Shown: positions 19,015 through 27,392 of the stretch, piece after piece
Layout of the letters: the number at the start of each line of letters is the position of its first letter
How positions within the stretch are numbered: the first letter of the stretch is position 1
Assembly (NCBI RefSeq): GCF_900111275.1
Contig: NZ_FOGR01000005.1
Location: 346,595-410,594 of the forward strand
Origin: Rhizobium sp. NFR03
GTDB taxonomy: Bacteria; Pseudomonadota; Alphaproteobacteria; Rhizobiales; Rhizobiaceae
Direction of reading: 5' to 3'
Length of the DNA: 64,000 nt
Translations under genes and position numbers: made by a program
The notes under the pieces: model-generated
Told to the model about the DNA's origin: nothing
The model's input: the letters and a program-made list of their open reading frames with translations, nothing else
Database searches by the model: none

Positions 19015-19797
19015 TCATGGTCGTTTGCCCCATGGACCTGTTCCATCTTGCACCGGCGGGATCGCGCCTGGGGCGTCCTCCACGAGGCGCACGGCCTTCG
19101 GCACGACGACGACCCGGTCGAACAGGGGAACGCCCTTTCGGCGCATGACAAGGACCAGGAGAAGGCCGGCGATGATGCCGCCGACATGCGCGCCCCAGGA
19201 GACGTCGGCCGAGGGATCGACCGCCAGCATGTAGAACTGCTGGGCAATCCACAGTGCCAGCGGAATGAAGGCCGGCAATGGCAGGGGAATACGGAAGAGG
19301 ACGAGCACCCAGACGCGGACTTTCGGGTGCAGCAGGAAATAGGCAGCGACCACGCCGGAAACGGCGCCGGATGCGCCGATCAGCGGAGCCTGCGAAAAAG
19401 GTACCACGAGGCCGTGCACCAGAGCACCGGCTGCCGCGCAGGCAAGATAGAAGATCAGAAATCGCACGTGGCCCAGTGCGTCCTCGACATTGTCGCCAAA
19501 CACCCAGAGGAACAGCATGTTGGTGCCGAGGTGGTAGATGTCGGCATGCAGGAAAGCATAGGTTATATGGGTCGCGGCTTCAGGCACGACCGAGATGCCG
19601 GGCGCAAGCGTCGCATCCCCGAAGATCAGCGCCGGGATATAGCCGAAGGACAGGAGATCGGCATTGACAGTCGAGGCTTCCACGAAGAGCGGGCCTGTGA
19701 GGAAGAAGACCAGCACGTTCGCCACGATCAGCCCGATCGTCACGACCTGCAGGCGGATATGCTTCAGCTTGTTGCGATCGTGAAGCGGTATGAACAT
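19015..19797 (-). CDS. Rhomboid family intramembrane serine protease
   Basis: A 260-residue polytopic membrane protein with about six helices. The catalytic serine lies in LIGASGAVSG and the catalytic histidine in WGAHVGGIIAG, a complete rhomboid dyad; the HADIYHLGTNMLFLWVFG segment supplies the conserved loop residues. It should cleave transmembrane substrates inside the membrane; substrates are unknown. The C-terminal tail of about 40 residues is cytoplasmic and basic. Confidence 0.9.
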   Translation of the reverse strand: MFIPLHDRNKLKHIRLQVVTIGLIVANVLVFFLTGPLFVEASTVNADLLSFGYIPALIFGDATLAPGISVVPEAATHITYAFLHADIYHLGTNMLFLWVFGDNVEDALGHVRFLIFYLACAAAGALVHGLVVPFSQAPLIGASGAVSGVVAAYFLLHPKVRVWVLVLFRIPLPLPAFIPLALWIAQQFYMLAVDPSADVSWGAHVGGIIAGLLLVLVMRRKGVPLFDRVVVVPKAVRLVEDAPGAIPPVQDGTGPWGKRP

Positions 19798-19833
19798 GGT
19801 GTCTCCTGCCGCACCGACGGCCTCAAGCTGATA

Positions 19834-19898
19834 CCGGGCCTTACCGTGTGAGCCCGGGCCTTACCTTGTAAGGCCGGGTCTCACCGTGTGAGCCCGGG
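19834..19898. repeat. 20-base tandem repeat over the 3' end of the cob(I)alamin adenosyltransferase gene
   Basis: Three consecutive 20-base units (19834-19853, 19854-19873, 19874-19893) plus a partial fourth (CCGGG, to 19898). The last unit includes the stop codon of the adenosyltransferase gene. The middle unit and its neighbour also form a hairpin (GGCCTTAC...GTAAGGCC), which may act as a terminator. Confidence 0.8.
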
Positions 19899-20459
19899 CA
19901 CCCAAAGCACGTCGCCGCGACCCCGGTCGTTAAGCCAGCGGGCCGCAACGAAGAGGAAGTCTGAGAGCCGATTGACATATTCGAGCGCCGCCGGGCTGAC
20001 CGTTTCGCCATCGGTGTGGGAGAGGGCGACCATGGAGCGCTCTGCTCGGCGCGCGATGGTGCGGGCGAGGTGCAGGTGAGCTGCGGCCGGGGTGCCGCCG
20101 TTCAGCACGAAGGAGCGCAACGGCTCCAGATCGGCATTCAGACGGTCGATCTCGCTTTCCAGACGCGCGACCTGCCCGGCAACGATGCGCAGCGGCTCGT
20201 AGGGCAGGGTCTCGCCCGTATCCGGCGTCGAGAGATCCGCGCCGAGATCGAAAAGATCGTTCTGGATGCGCTTCAGCATCTCGTCTACCTCAGGTTCGCT
20301 CGACGTCGTCAGGCGCGCCATGCCGATAGCCGCATTCGCCTCGTCGATCGTGCCGTAGCACTCGATCCTCAGGTCGTTCTTGAGGCGTCGTGGGCCGGCG
20401 GCAAGGCCTGTCGTGCCGTCGTCGCCGGTGCGGGTGTAGATCTTGTTGAGCTTGACCAT
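19881..20459 (-). CDS. PduO-type cob(I)alamin adenosyltransferase
   Basis: A 192-residue ATP:cob(I)alamin adenosyltransferase of the PduO/CobO-like trimeric family. The ATP-binding N-terminus IYTRTGDDGTTGL, the central RIQNDLFDLGADLSTP and the arginine-rich ARTIARRAER helix are all present. It makes adenosylcobalamin, the cofactor of methylmalonyl-CoA mutase and similar enzymes. It starts 2 bases after the small twin-TM gene ends, so the two are co-transcribed. The final residues PGLTR are encoded by a 20-base tandem repeat. Confidence 0.92.
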   Translation of the reverse strand: MVKLNKIYTRTGDDGTTGLAAGPRRLKNDLRIECYGTIDEANAAIGMARLTTSSEPEVDEMLKRIQNDLFDLGADLSTPDTGETLPYEPLRIVAGQVARLESEIDRLNADLEPLRSFVLNGGTPAAAHLHLARTIARRAERSMVALSHTDGETVSPAALEYVNRLSDFLFVAARWLNDRGRGDVLWVPGLTR

Positions 20460-20460
20460 G

Positions 20461-20658
20461 TCAGCGTCCTCCGCCGGTGATCCAGAGTGTCAGCATGATC
20501 AGGCCGATGGCGACGGCCTGCAGCAGGACGCGGGCCTGCATCAGCTTGTTGGAGGCATTGCCGCTGCCGCCCTTGGCCATGGTGATCAGGCCACGGATCA
20601 GCACGATGACGACAAGGCCCATCACGAGCAGGGTCAGGCCGGTAAGGAAGGAACTCAT
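20461..20658 (-). CDS. Twin transmembrane protein (HIG1-like)
   Basis: A 65-residue protein with two hydrophobic helices (about residues 4-26 and 43-61) joined by a short loop, LITMAKGGSGNASNKLMQARV. This matches the small alphaproteobacterial twin-TM proteins related to the HIG1 domain, which in mitochondria associates with respiratory complexes; the role here is unknown. Its stop is 1 base before the adenosyltransferase ATG, a tight operon. Confidence 0.8.
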   Translation of the reverse strand: MSSFLTGLTLLVMGLVVIVLIRGLITMAKGGSGNASNKLMQARVLLQAVAIGLIMLTLWITGGGR

Positions 20659-20710
20659 GCGCAGTCTTTCTGACGGCCGCTTGCCGTCCCACCAGAGAGG
20701 AGCCGGCCGC

Positions 20711-21559
20711 TCAGCCGAGGCGTCCGATAATGCGATAGAACAGGTCCGCCGGAAGCAGTTTTTTCAACCGCGCGCCCTGTTTGGCCGGTTGAGTCACAAT
20801 ATAGTGCGGTCGCGGGCGTTTTGCCGTCAAAGCCTTCACAAGAACGGCATAGACCGCTTCCGGGCCGAGCTTGCCACGGGACGGACCGCTTTCGCCGGTC
20901 AGCCGGCGCATCTGCCGGGCATATTCCTCGCGATGAACCGAGCCTTCGAGATCGATGTGACGGCGGATATGCGTTACCGCAGTGGCGGTAAAGCGCGACT
21001 CGATGGGGCCGGGCTCGATGAGGCTGACCTCGATGCCGGTGCCGGCAAGCTCCATGCGCAGGGTCAGAGAAAGGCCCTCGATGGCGAACTTCGAGGCATT
21101 ATAGGCGCCGCGCCACCTGTAGGGCACGATGCCGAGGATAGAAGAGCACTGCACGATGCGACCGCGGCCCTGCGCCCGCATGACGGGAATGACGCGGCGG
21201 GTGAGGTCGTGCCAGCCGATGACATTGGTTTCGAGCTGCTGGCGAAGCGCTTCCGTCGGAAGATCCTCCACCGCACCGGCCTGCCCGTATGCGCCGTTGT
21301 TGAACAGCGCATCCAGCCGCCCGCCGGTGAGGGCGAGCACTGCCTCGACCAGCGACGCGATCGTCTCCGTGCGGGTGTAGTCCATAAGGAACGTCTCGAT
21401 GCCTTCGGCTTCAAGGCTTTCCCGGTCTTCCTCCCGGCGGACGGTGGCGAAGACGCGCCAGCCTTCCCGGGTAAGAGCTCTGGCCGCGTAGGCGCCGATG
21501 CCGGAAGAGCATCCCGTGACGATGATGGTCGGCCGATCCGGGCGAGGGCTGTCTGTCAT
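20711..21559 (-). CDS. Short-chain dehydrogenase/reductase
   Basis: A 282-residue classical SDR. The cofactor motif TGCSSGIG is at residues 15-22, NNGA follows after beta-4, the catalytic serine is in VQCSSILG, and the YNASK motif provides tyrosine and lysine. Substrate is unknown. The ATG at 21559 sits just before the conserved N-terminus; the open frame upstream runs antisense to the yihY-like gene. It is divergent from that gene. Confidence 0.88.
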   Translation of the reverse strand: MTDSPRPDRPTIIVTGCSSGIGAYAARALTREGWRVFATVRREEDRESLEAEGIETFLMDYTRTETIASLVEAVLALTGGRLDALFNNGAYGQAGAVEDLPTEALRQQLETNVIGWHDLTRRVIPVMRAQGRGRIVQCSSILGIVPYRWRGAYNASKFAIEGLSLTLRMELAGTGIEVSLIEPGPIESRFTATAVTHIRRHIDLEGSVHREEYARQMRRLTGESGPSRGKLGPEAVYAVLVKALTAKRPRPHYIVTQPAKQGARLKKLLPADLFYRIIGRLG

Positions 21560-21776
21560 GGGGCTCTTGTCGATCTGAACGTTGCTCGCGGGCATGTGCA
21601 CGTGACATGTGGACTTGGAGCGCTGGTTTCCCATATTCGCAGGCAGGTGACAATGTGGCGGCACCTGCGAGAATGGCTGGGTGAACGCCCGGGTGCGTGA
21701 ACGTGCATGAAACCAAACCGCGGCGTGTTTCGTATCCCGGAGGAGGGGACGTTGCGCCCTTGAGAACGGAGACCGG

Positions 21777-22733
21777 ATGCCGTTGTTCCTGCGTATGGCC
21801 TGGAAGGTCACATTCGATGCGCTGTGGCACTTCAGCGACGACGACGGCTGGGCGATGGCCAGCCATGTCGCTTTGTCGTCGCTGCTGGCGATCTTCCCGT
21901 TTCTGATCTTCGGCACCGCGCTCGGAAGCTTCCTTGGCGCCGACCAGTTCGCGACCACGGCTGTCCACCTGATTTTCGACACATGGCCGCCATCGATCGC
22001 AAAGCCGATCGCCGACGAGATCGTGCAGGTGCTGACGACGCCGCGCGGAGGGCTGCTCACCGTCTCGGTGCTGGCTGCGGCCTATTTCGCCTCCAATGGC
22101 GTCGAGGCACTGCGCATCTCGCTGAACCGCGCCTATCGGGTCGCCGAGAGCCGGCCGTGGTACGTGACGCGCCTCGCCAGTCTCGGCTTCGTGCTGGCAG
22201 GCGTCGCCATCCTCGCCTTCGTCAGCCTGCTGCTCGTGGCCGTTCCCCTGGCGCTTCGCTATGCCGACCGCTGGCTGCCCTGGCTGGACGAGCTACTGTC
22301 CATGGTCGACAATTGGGGGCTTGCGCTCGCGCTTCTGATCCTCACCTGCGGGCTGATTGTCTCGCATCTCTGGCTGCCCGATGGCCGGCGAAAGATCATG
22401 GATGTTCTGCCCGGCATCCTCATCACGCTCATCGCCTGGACGATCGGCGCCTTCGGTTTCGCGTCATACCTCTCGAATTTTGCGAACTACGTCTCGACCT
22501 ATGCGGGCCTTGCCTCGATCATGATCGTGCTCGTCTTCCTGTATATGCTCGGCGCGATCTTCATCATCGGCGCCGAGATCAATGCCGCGATCATGAAGTA
22601 CAAGGTCAAGCGCATGGTCATCCGCCACTTCCGCGGCATGCCGGCGGTCGAAGCGACGGGCACGCGTGACATTTCCCTTCCCGAGGAGGCCGCGTCGGCT
22701 TCAGAGGACAAGCGCGCGGACATCCGCCGCTGA
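21777..22733 (+). CDS. YihY/BrkB family inner-membrane protein
   Basis: A 318-residue polytopic membrane protein with about six helices, containing the family motifs GWAMASHVALSSLLAIFPFLIFG and the GLASIMIVLVFLYMLGAIFIIGAEINA stretch near the C-terminus (quoted parts are abbreviated regions, about residues 23-45 and 240-268). YihY/BrkB proteins were once called ribonuclease BN; that activity is not theirs and their function is unsettled. The 3' end overlaps the convergent gluQ gene by 33 bases. Confidence 0.86.
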   Translation: MPLFLRMAWKVTFDALWHFSDDDGWAMASHVALSSLLAIFPFLIFGTALGSFLGADQFATTAVHLIFDTWPPSIAKPIADEIVQVLTTPRGGLLTVSVLAAAYFASNGVEALRISLNRAYRVAESRPWYVTRLASLGFVLAGVAILAFVSLLLVAVPLALRYADRWLPWLDELLSMVDNWGLALALLILTCGLIVSHLWLPDGRRKIMDVLPGILITLIAWTIGAFGFASYLSNFANYVSTYAGLASIMIVLVFLYMLGAIFIIGAEINAAIMKYKVKRMVIRHFRGMPAVEATGTRDISLPEEAASASEDKRADIRR

Positions 22734-23621
22734 AAGGCCGCGTTCCCGCAGGGCGGCAAGGCCCGTATCCCGATGGCTCTTCGACAGCTTGCGTCCATCC
22801 GGCCCGAGGATGAGGCGGTGATGGTGGTAGACGGGCTCCGGCAGGTCGAGAAGGGTCTGGAGCAGCCGGTGCACCGCTGTCGCGTGGTAGAGATCCTGCC
22901 CGCGCACGACATGTGTCACGCCCTGCAACGCGTCGTCCACCGTCACCGAAAGGTGATAGCTGGAGGGCGCATCCGGCCGCGACAGAATGACGTCCCCCCA
23001 CGCCTCGGGCCGCGCTTCGACCGTGCCTGCCGTGCTTTCCGGATTGTCTGTTCCTCCCTGCGGACGGGTGCCGGTCTCGCGCCATGTGAGCAGCCTGTCG
23101 ATGGTGTTGCAGGCTTTCTGCATGTCCAGACGCCAGGCGTAAGGTCGTCCGGTCGCCGCTGCCGCGGCAACCGCATCCTCTCTCTGCCGGATATCCCATG
23201 TTCGCTCGGGGCCGGGATAGAGCGGCGCACCGTCGGGATCGCGCGGCCAGGTGCTGCCGCCGGCCTCGATGTCTGCGACATGAGCGCGGATCTCGCCACG
23301 GGTCAGGAAAGCGGGGTAGACGAGGCCGCGGGACCGGAGGCGGTCGAGCGCGGTCTCGTAGTCAGCAAAGTGTTCGGACTGGCGCCGCACAGGCGCCTCG
23401 AACGAGATGCCGAGCCAGTCGAGATCCTCGAAGATTGCCTGTTCGAATTCCAGCCTGCAGCGTGCGCGGTCGATGTCCTCCAGCCTCAGCAGAAGCCGGC
23501 CACCTGTCGCGCTCGCAAAATCCGCGTTGAGCAGAGCCGAAAGGGCATGGCCGAGATGAAGCGCGCCGTTCGGGCTGGGCGCGAAGCGATACACCGGGGG
23601 CTTTGACGGGCTGTTCGGCAT
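22701..23621 (-). CDS. gluQ: Glutamyl-Q tRNA(Asp) synthetase
   Basis: A 306-residue paralogue of the catalytic core of glutamyl-tRNA synthetase without an anticodon-binding domain. It has the HIGH-equivalent PSPNGALHLGHALSAL and the KMSKS-equivalent KLSKSHRD. It attaches glutamate to queuosine at position 34 of tRNA-Asp. The cysteine zinc ligands of the E. coli enzyme are not visible in the equivalent VYPAFLTRGEIRAHV region; the only cysteines lie elsewhere. It is convergent with the yihY-like gene and divergent from alkA. Confidence 0.9.
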   Translation of the reverse strand: MPNSPSKPPVYRFAPSPNGALHLGHALSALLNADFASATGGRLLLRLEDIDRARCRLEFEQAIFEDLDWLGISFEAPVRRQSEHFADYETALDRLRSRGLVYPAFLTRGEIRAHVADIEAGGSTWPRDPDGAPLYPGPERTWDIRQREDAVAAAAATGRPYAWRLDMQKACNTIDRLLTWRETGTRPQGGTDNPESTAGTVEARPEAWGDVILSRPDAPSSYHLSVTVDDALQGVTHVVRGQDLYHATAVHRLLQTLLDLPEPVYHHHRLILGPDGRKLSKSHRDTGLAALRERGLSAADVRALVL

Positions 23622-23677
23622 GCTCCTGTTCTGCCATCAATGCGCCGGCGAGCCAAGACGATGGGAGGACCCTCGCA

Positions 23678-24322
23678 ATGCGGATTTCAAGCGACGACGA
23701 TGTCACTTTCGGCCTGACGGCGCTGGGCGCCCTCGATTCCCGGCTCGCGTCCATTATCGCCATTGCGGGGCCGGTGCCGCTGCGGCGGTCCGAGCCTGGC
23801 TTTTCCGGGCTGGCCGCGATCATCGTGTCGCAGATGATCTCCAAGGCGAGCGCGGCTGCGATCTGGAACCGGATGCTCCTGCGGCTCGGCAAGGTCGAGG
23901 CGCAAGCCTTCCTGGCACTTGGCGATGAGGATTGTCGCGCCATCGGGCTTTCGGGTGCGAAGATCAAGGCGCTGCGGGGTTCGGCCGTGGCGGCCGAGAC
24001 CGGCGTGCTGGACCTTGAGGCAATCTGCGATATGGAACCGGGAGCTGCGATTTCAGCTTTAAGTGCGCTGCCGGGCATCGGTCGCTGGACGGCGGAGGTC
24101 TATCTCGTCTTCTGCGCGGGTCACAGAGATGTGTTTCCGGTCGGGGACATCGCACTGCAGAGCGCCGTTGCGCATGCGCTTCACTTGCCGGCGCGTCCAT
24201 CCGCGCGGACATTGGAGGCGATCAGTGTTGCGTGGAGCCCATGGCGCAGCGTCGCGGCACGGTTGTTCTGGGCTTACTATGCAAGCTGCATGCGTCGCGA
24301 TGCGACGCCTGTCATGACCTGA
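23678..24322 (+). CDS. DNA-3-methyladenine glycosylase II (AlkA-like)
   Basis: A 214-residue helix-hairpin-helix glycosylase. The HhH motif LPGIGRWTAEVY is at about residues 131-142 and the catalytic aspartate D157 is in FPVGD. It excises alkylated bases to start base-excision repair. It lacks the extra N-terminal domain of E. coli AlkA and is of the short form. The ATG at 23678 has a GGGAGG ribosome site; an upstream in-frame start overlaps the divergent gluQ gene and is less likely. Confidence 0.88.
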   Translation: MRISSDDDVTFGLTALGALDSRLASIIAIAGPVPLRRSEPGFSGLAAIIVSQMISKASAAAIWNRMLLRLGKVEAQAFLALGDEDCRAIGLSGAKIKALRGSAVAAETGVLDLEAICDMEPGAAISALSALPGIGRWTAEVYLVFCAGHRDVFPVGDIALQSAVAHALHLPARPSARTLEAISVAWSPWRSVAARLFWAYYASCMRRDATPVMT

Positions 24323-24387
24323 TGCGCGTCGGTTCGCGCGGCGCGTAACCATCTGAAATGAATCTTTTGTTCCGATTTTCTTTCGGC

Positions 24388-24417
24388 TTCACAATCCTGA
24401 CGTAACGAGCCTAATAT
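24388..24417 (+). promoter_or_regulatory. Possible promoter of the HNH gene
   Basis: TTCACA (24388-24393) and TAATAT (24412-24417) are separated by 18 bases and lie 39 bases before the gene start. The -10 match is good and the -35 moderate. Confidence 0.35.
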
Positions 24418-24455
24418 AGAAGTGCAGATGCCGAATCGATCAGGAGTCACTGGAC

Positions 24456-25013
24456 TTGACGATTGCAGTCTCACCTCAGGCCTTGCCTGCGCTCGTGTTG
24501 AACGCGGACTACCGGCCTCTTAGTTATTACCCCTTGTCGCTCTGGTCCTGGCAGGACGCGATCAAGGCGGTCTTCCTTGACCGTGTCGTTATTCTCGCGG
24601 AATACGAACATCAGGTTTCCTCGCCCAGCTTCTCGATGAAGCTTCCAAGCGTCGTGTGCCTGAAGAGCTATGTTCAGCCATCCCGCCATCCGGCGTTCAC
24701 CCGCTTCAACGTCTTCCTGCGGGACCGTTTCGAATGCCAGTATTGCGGCTCGCCCGACGACCTGACCTTCGATCACGTGATTCCGCGATGCCATGGTGGC
24801 CAGACAACATGGGAGAACGTGGTCGCCGCATGCTCGCCCTGCAATCTGCGCAAGGGCGGCAAGATGCCGCGAAATGCCGGCATGTTCCCGCACCAGAAGC
24901 CCTACCATCCGACGGTGCAGGACCTGCATAATAACGGTCGGCTTTTTCCGCCCAACTTCCTGCATGAAAGCTGGATGGACTATCTCTACTGGGATGTCGA
25001 ATTGCAGCCATAA
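24456..25013 (+). CDS. HNH endonuclease domain protein
   Basis: A 185-residue protein with an HNH domain in its second half: zinc cysteines C94, C97, C126 and C129, the DH pair D106-H107, H113 and the asparagines N121 and N130. The N-terminus (LNADYRPLSYYPLSLWSW) is the conserved leader of a widespread bacterial family of solitary HNH proteins whose target is unknown. No methyltransferase or other restriction gene is adjacent, so it is probably not a restriction enzyme. The start is TTG, preceded by AGGAG. Confidence 0.85.
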   Translation: MTIAVSPQALPALVLNADYRPLSYYPLSLWSWQDAIKAVFLDRVVILAEYEHQVSSPSFSMKLPSVVCLKSYVQPSRHPAFTRFNVFLRDRFECQYCGSPDDLTFDHVIPRCHGGQTTWENVVAACSPCNLRKGGKMPRNAGMFPHQKPYHPTVQDLHNNGRLFPPNFLHESWMDYLYWDVELQP

Positions 25014-25076
25014 CGCTTGCTTGTGGTGGGCCGCAGGGCGGCTTCGAGGGCGCCCGAACGTGGCGCCCGTCTTGCG

Positions 25077-25583
25077 TTACCGCGCCTTTACGGCGCCGCG
25101 AACGGCAATCGCGGCAAGCACGATGCTCGCCAGCACGTTCCAGCCGGCAAAGGACAGCCCGAGCACGCGGAGCGCCGCATCCGTGCAGGAAGGGCCGTGC
25201 TTGCTGTCGAGGTCTCCCAAGAGGTCGCCGACGTTCGGCGAGACGCCCTGCGCCGTCGTCGAGCAGTTTGCGGGGCCTGCCCAGAAGTGCCACTCGACGC
25301 CTGCATGATAGATGCCGATACCCGCGCCGACCAGCATCATGATCGCCACGACCGCCAGAAGAAGACGCGGCAGCCAGGACGGCATGGGGAAGGCGGCGCT
25401 GATGATGGCCAGCACGCCGACGGGAATGCCGTAATAGTAGGGCTCGCGCTGCATCAGGCACAGCGCGCAGGGGATGTAGCCGCCAAGATGCTCGAAACCG
25501 AGCGCGGTTCCCACCGTGACAATCATGCCGAGGGTGACGAGGACGGCGGCGGACAAAGCAGGGGAGCGTTGGATGGCTGTCAC
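25077..25583 (-). CDS. dsbB: Disulfide bond formation protein B
   Basis: A 168-residue inner-membrane protein with four helices. The first cysteine pair is C39/C42 (PCALC) and the second C108 and C134 on the second periplasmic loop, the expected DsbB arrangement for passing electrons from DsbA to quinone. The PCALCLMQRE segment is the family signature. No dsbA is in the window. It converges with the HNH gene, and a GGGCGCC/GGCGCCC stem at 25048-25068 lies between them. Confidence 0.88.
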   Translation of the reverse strand: MTAIQRSPALSAAVLVTLGMIVTVGTALGFEHLGGYIPCALCLMQREPYYYGIPVGVLAIISAAFPMPSWLPRLLLAVVAIMMLVGAGIGIYHAGVEWHFWAGPANCSTTAQGVSPNVGDLLGDLDSKHGPSCTDAALRVLGLSFAGWNVLASIVLAAIAVRGAVKAR

Positions 25584-25691
25584 GGTCTAGGGGCTCCGGA
25601 AGGCGGGTTCGCTATGCTGATCACGAAGCCCTTACAGTATATTTTCGAGGATCGAAATCTGTTTCGCAGCGGCGGCTTTGCCTTGCAAGCG

Positions 25692-26303
25692 TCAAGGCGT
25701 GACAATCTCGGGATTGTGCAGGAAGAAGCGGTAGGCGACGAAAAGGACGATCAGCGCGGCTGCAGCGACAGCTGAGATCAGACCGAGGCGCTTCTCGATG
25801 AAATGACGGATCTCCTCGCCATATCGGCGCAGCAGCCAGGCGAGCAGGAAGAACCGCGCCCCGCGCGCGATGATGGCGCAGACGATGAACAGGCCAAGAT
25901 GAATGCCGGCGACGCCGGACAGGATCGTCACGACCTTGATGGGCGGCAGATGTGCAAGACCGGACGTGATCAGCAGCAGCACGAGCATTTCGTTGCTGAA
26001 GGACGCGCGCATCGTTTCGAACGCTTCGAGCTTGCCGTAGAATTCGAGTACCGGCCGCGCCAGCGCCTCAAAAGCGTAGTGTCCAAGATACCAGCCGGCG
26101 ATACCGCCCAGCACGGACGCGACAGTGGCGACCGCCGCGTAGCGCCAGGCGCGCTCCGGCCGTGCCAGCGCCATCGGCAGGAACAGGACGTCGGCCGGCA
26201 CGAGAAAGACGGAGCTCTCTACGAAGGCGATGACGGCAAGCCAGACCTCGGCCGACTTGCGCGCGGCAAGCGACATGGTCCAGTCGTAAAGGCTGCGGAG
26301 CAT
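25692..26303 (-). CDS. YqaA family membrane protein
   Basis: A 203-residue polytopic membrane protein with about five helices. ESSVFLVPADVLFLPMALA and the GGIAGWYLGHYAFEALARP stretch are characteristic of YqaA, a relative of the DedA/VTT family of possible lipid scramblases or transporters. Function is unknown. It lies on the same strand as dsbB with 108 bases between, so co-transcription is possible. Confidence 0.84.
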   Translation of the reverse strand: MLRSLYDWTMSLAARKSAEVWLAVIAFVESSVFLVPADVLFLPMALARPERAWRYAAVATVASVLGGIAGWYLGHYAFEALARPVLEFYGKLEAFETMRASFSNEMLVLLLITSGLAHLPPIKVVTILSGVAGIHLGLFIVCAIIARGARFFLLAWLLRRYGEEIRHFIEKRLGLISAVAAAALIVLFVAYRFFLHNPEIVTP

Positions 26304-26589
26304 CGGCTATTCCTCGTTCGATGAGCGGGACGGGGTTCAAGTGGCAGAATGGGTTCAACGGGAAGCCCGGGCAACGCCCGGAAGAGGTGTCCATGAGCTT
26401 CTATGCAGGAATGAAGCCTCTGTAAATCACCCACGGCACGTCGATGCTGCTTCGCACCATCGCTTCCGGAACCCGCACCCGGTAAGGGATCGTTTCACCG
26501 CCACTCTTTGCGCAATTGCCATTCATCCTGCGGAATCTCAGTTGACCAAGCCCATCCCACCCGTATAAATCCCGATCCTGCCTCTCCGT

Positions 26590-26674
26590 GCCCCATTGGC
26601 GGAATTGGTAGACGCGCTCGACTCAAAATCGAGTTCCGAAAGGAGTGCTGGTTCGACTCCGGCATGGGGCACCA
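26590..26674 (+). tRNA. tRNA-Leu (CAA)
   Basis: An 85-base class II tRNA with encoded CCA. Acceptor arms 26590-26596 and 26664-26670 pair fully (GCCCCAT/ATGGGGC). The anticodon stem CTCGA/TCGAG (26617-26621, 26629-26633) encloses loop CTCAAAA with anticodon CAA at 26624-26626. A variable arm follows, and the T arm holds GGTTCGACT. Reads leucine codon UUG. Confidence 0.97.
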
Positions 26675-26805
26675 TATCACCAGAATACGCATATCAGCTG
26701 CCATCCGGACCCTGTCCTCAAGCGGGTGTCCTTACACTCTTCCCGTGCCCTTGAACTTCCTGCCCCATAGCCTCATTTTCATCCAGCAGGACCGGAGAGG
26801 GACGG

Positions 26806-26994
26806 ATGGTCGAGAAGCGGTACGAGGTGCGCCAGGAACGAAACGGGCTTTGGACGGTCATCGACGATGTGACCGGCTTGCCGGCGGCTTCGGATGGTCG
26901 CGATCTGACGGGGCTTGATCGGGAGGATGCGCGGGATATTGCCGATGTTCTCAATCGGGACGACCGATCAAAGCGGCGGAGTTCGCTGGTCTAG
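26806..26994 (+). CDS. Small protein of unknown function
   Basis: A predicted 62-residue, highly charged soluble protein beginning MVEKRYEVRQERNGLWTVID, with a GGAGAGGG ribosome site and GC-rich third codon positions like its neighbours. The N-terminal half reads like a short beta-hairpin (ERNGLWTVIDDVTGLPA). No family recognised with confidence. It is the first of three small genes between tRNA-Leu and the acyl-CoA synthetase. Confidence 0.6.
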   Translation: MVEKRYEVRQERNGLWTVIDDVTGLPAASDGRDLTGLDREDARDIADVLNRDDRSKRRSSLV

Positions 26995-27031
26995 AGCATG
27001 TACAGGCGAAGCGTCATCGCTTCGGCGTCGG
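26991..27031. repeat. Dispersed 41-base repeat, copy 1
   Basis: Matches 61356-61396 at 33 of 41 positions, including 14 identical bases in a row (CGAAGCGTCATCGC). In this copy CGAAGCG-TCAT-CGCTTCG forms a perfect 7-base-pair hairpin. It overlaps the stop of the preceding small gene. Confidence 0.55.
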
Positions 27032-27161
27032 CTGAGTTTACCTGTGGATTCGAGATCACGTTTTGGAGAAGGTGGCCTGTTCCGCAACTGTCGGATATCG
27101 CGGTGCGTCGGGATACGGTACGTTTGAGCGAAGACATGAGCACGTGGCTCTGGAGTGGAAG

Positions 27162-27392
27162 ATGCAGACGCCGGATTTCATACCTCGCCAATTGTTGCCG
27201 GATCCTATCGAGGAGAGCGCCAACAGGCTTGCGGAACACGTAGCCGGCGTTCACATGGAAACCGGAGAGTTCAGCATCATGACGATCACGGTCGAGGACG
27301 TCGTGATCGATGGTGTCGATATGGGCGACTACGAGGTCGTCGTTCGCCAGGTAAAGGCGCCCGAATTTCTGGATCTCGAGGCCGAGGAATAA
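27162..27392 (+). CDS. Small acidic protein of unknown function
   Basis: A predicted 76-residue protein beginning MQTPDFIPRQLLPDPIEES. GGAG (27152-27155) lies 6 bases before the ATG, and third codon positions are GC-rich. The C-terminal half is acidic (DGVDMGDYEVVVRQVKAPEF, then a Glu-rich tail). An open frame extends 33 codons upstream, but its composition is unconvincing. Not recognised; may be conserved only among close relatives. Confidence 0.5.
   Translation: MQTPDFIPRQLLPDPIEESANRLAEHVAGVHMETGEFSIMTITVEDVVIDGVDMGDYEVVVRQVKAPEFLDLEAEE

Noticed and set aside
24456..25013. HNH gene as part of a restriction or anti-phage system
   Set aside because: No methyltransferase, helicase or other defence partner is adjacent, and the protein belongs to a solitary, widely conserved family.
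25048..25068. GGGCGCC/GGCGCCC stem between the HNH gene and dsbB as a terminator
   Set aside because: The stem is good but there is no T run on either side, so termination is not supported; mentioned only in the dsbB entry.
26590..26674. tRNA-Leu as an integration site for a genomic island
   Set aside because: No repeated tRNA 3' end, integrase or mobility gene is seen downstream; the thin region is more simply intergenic.
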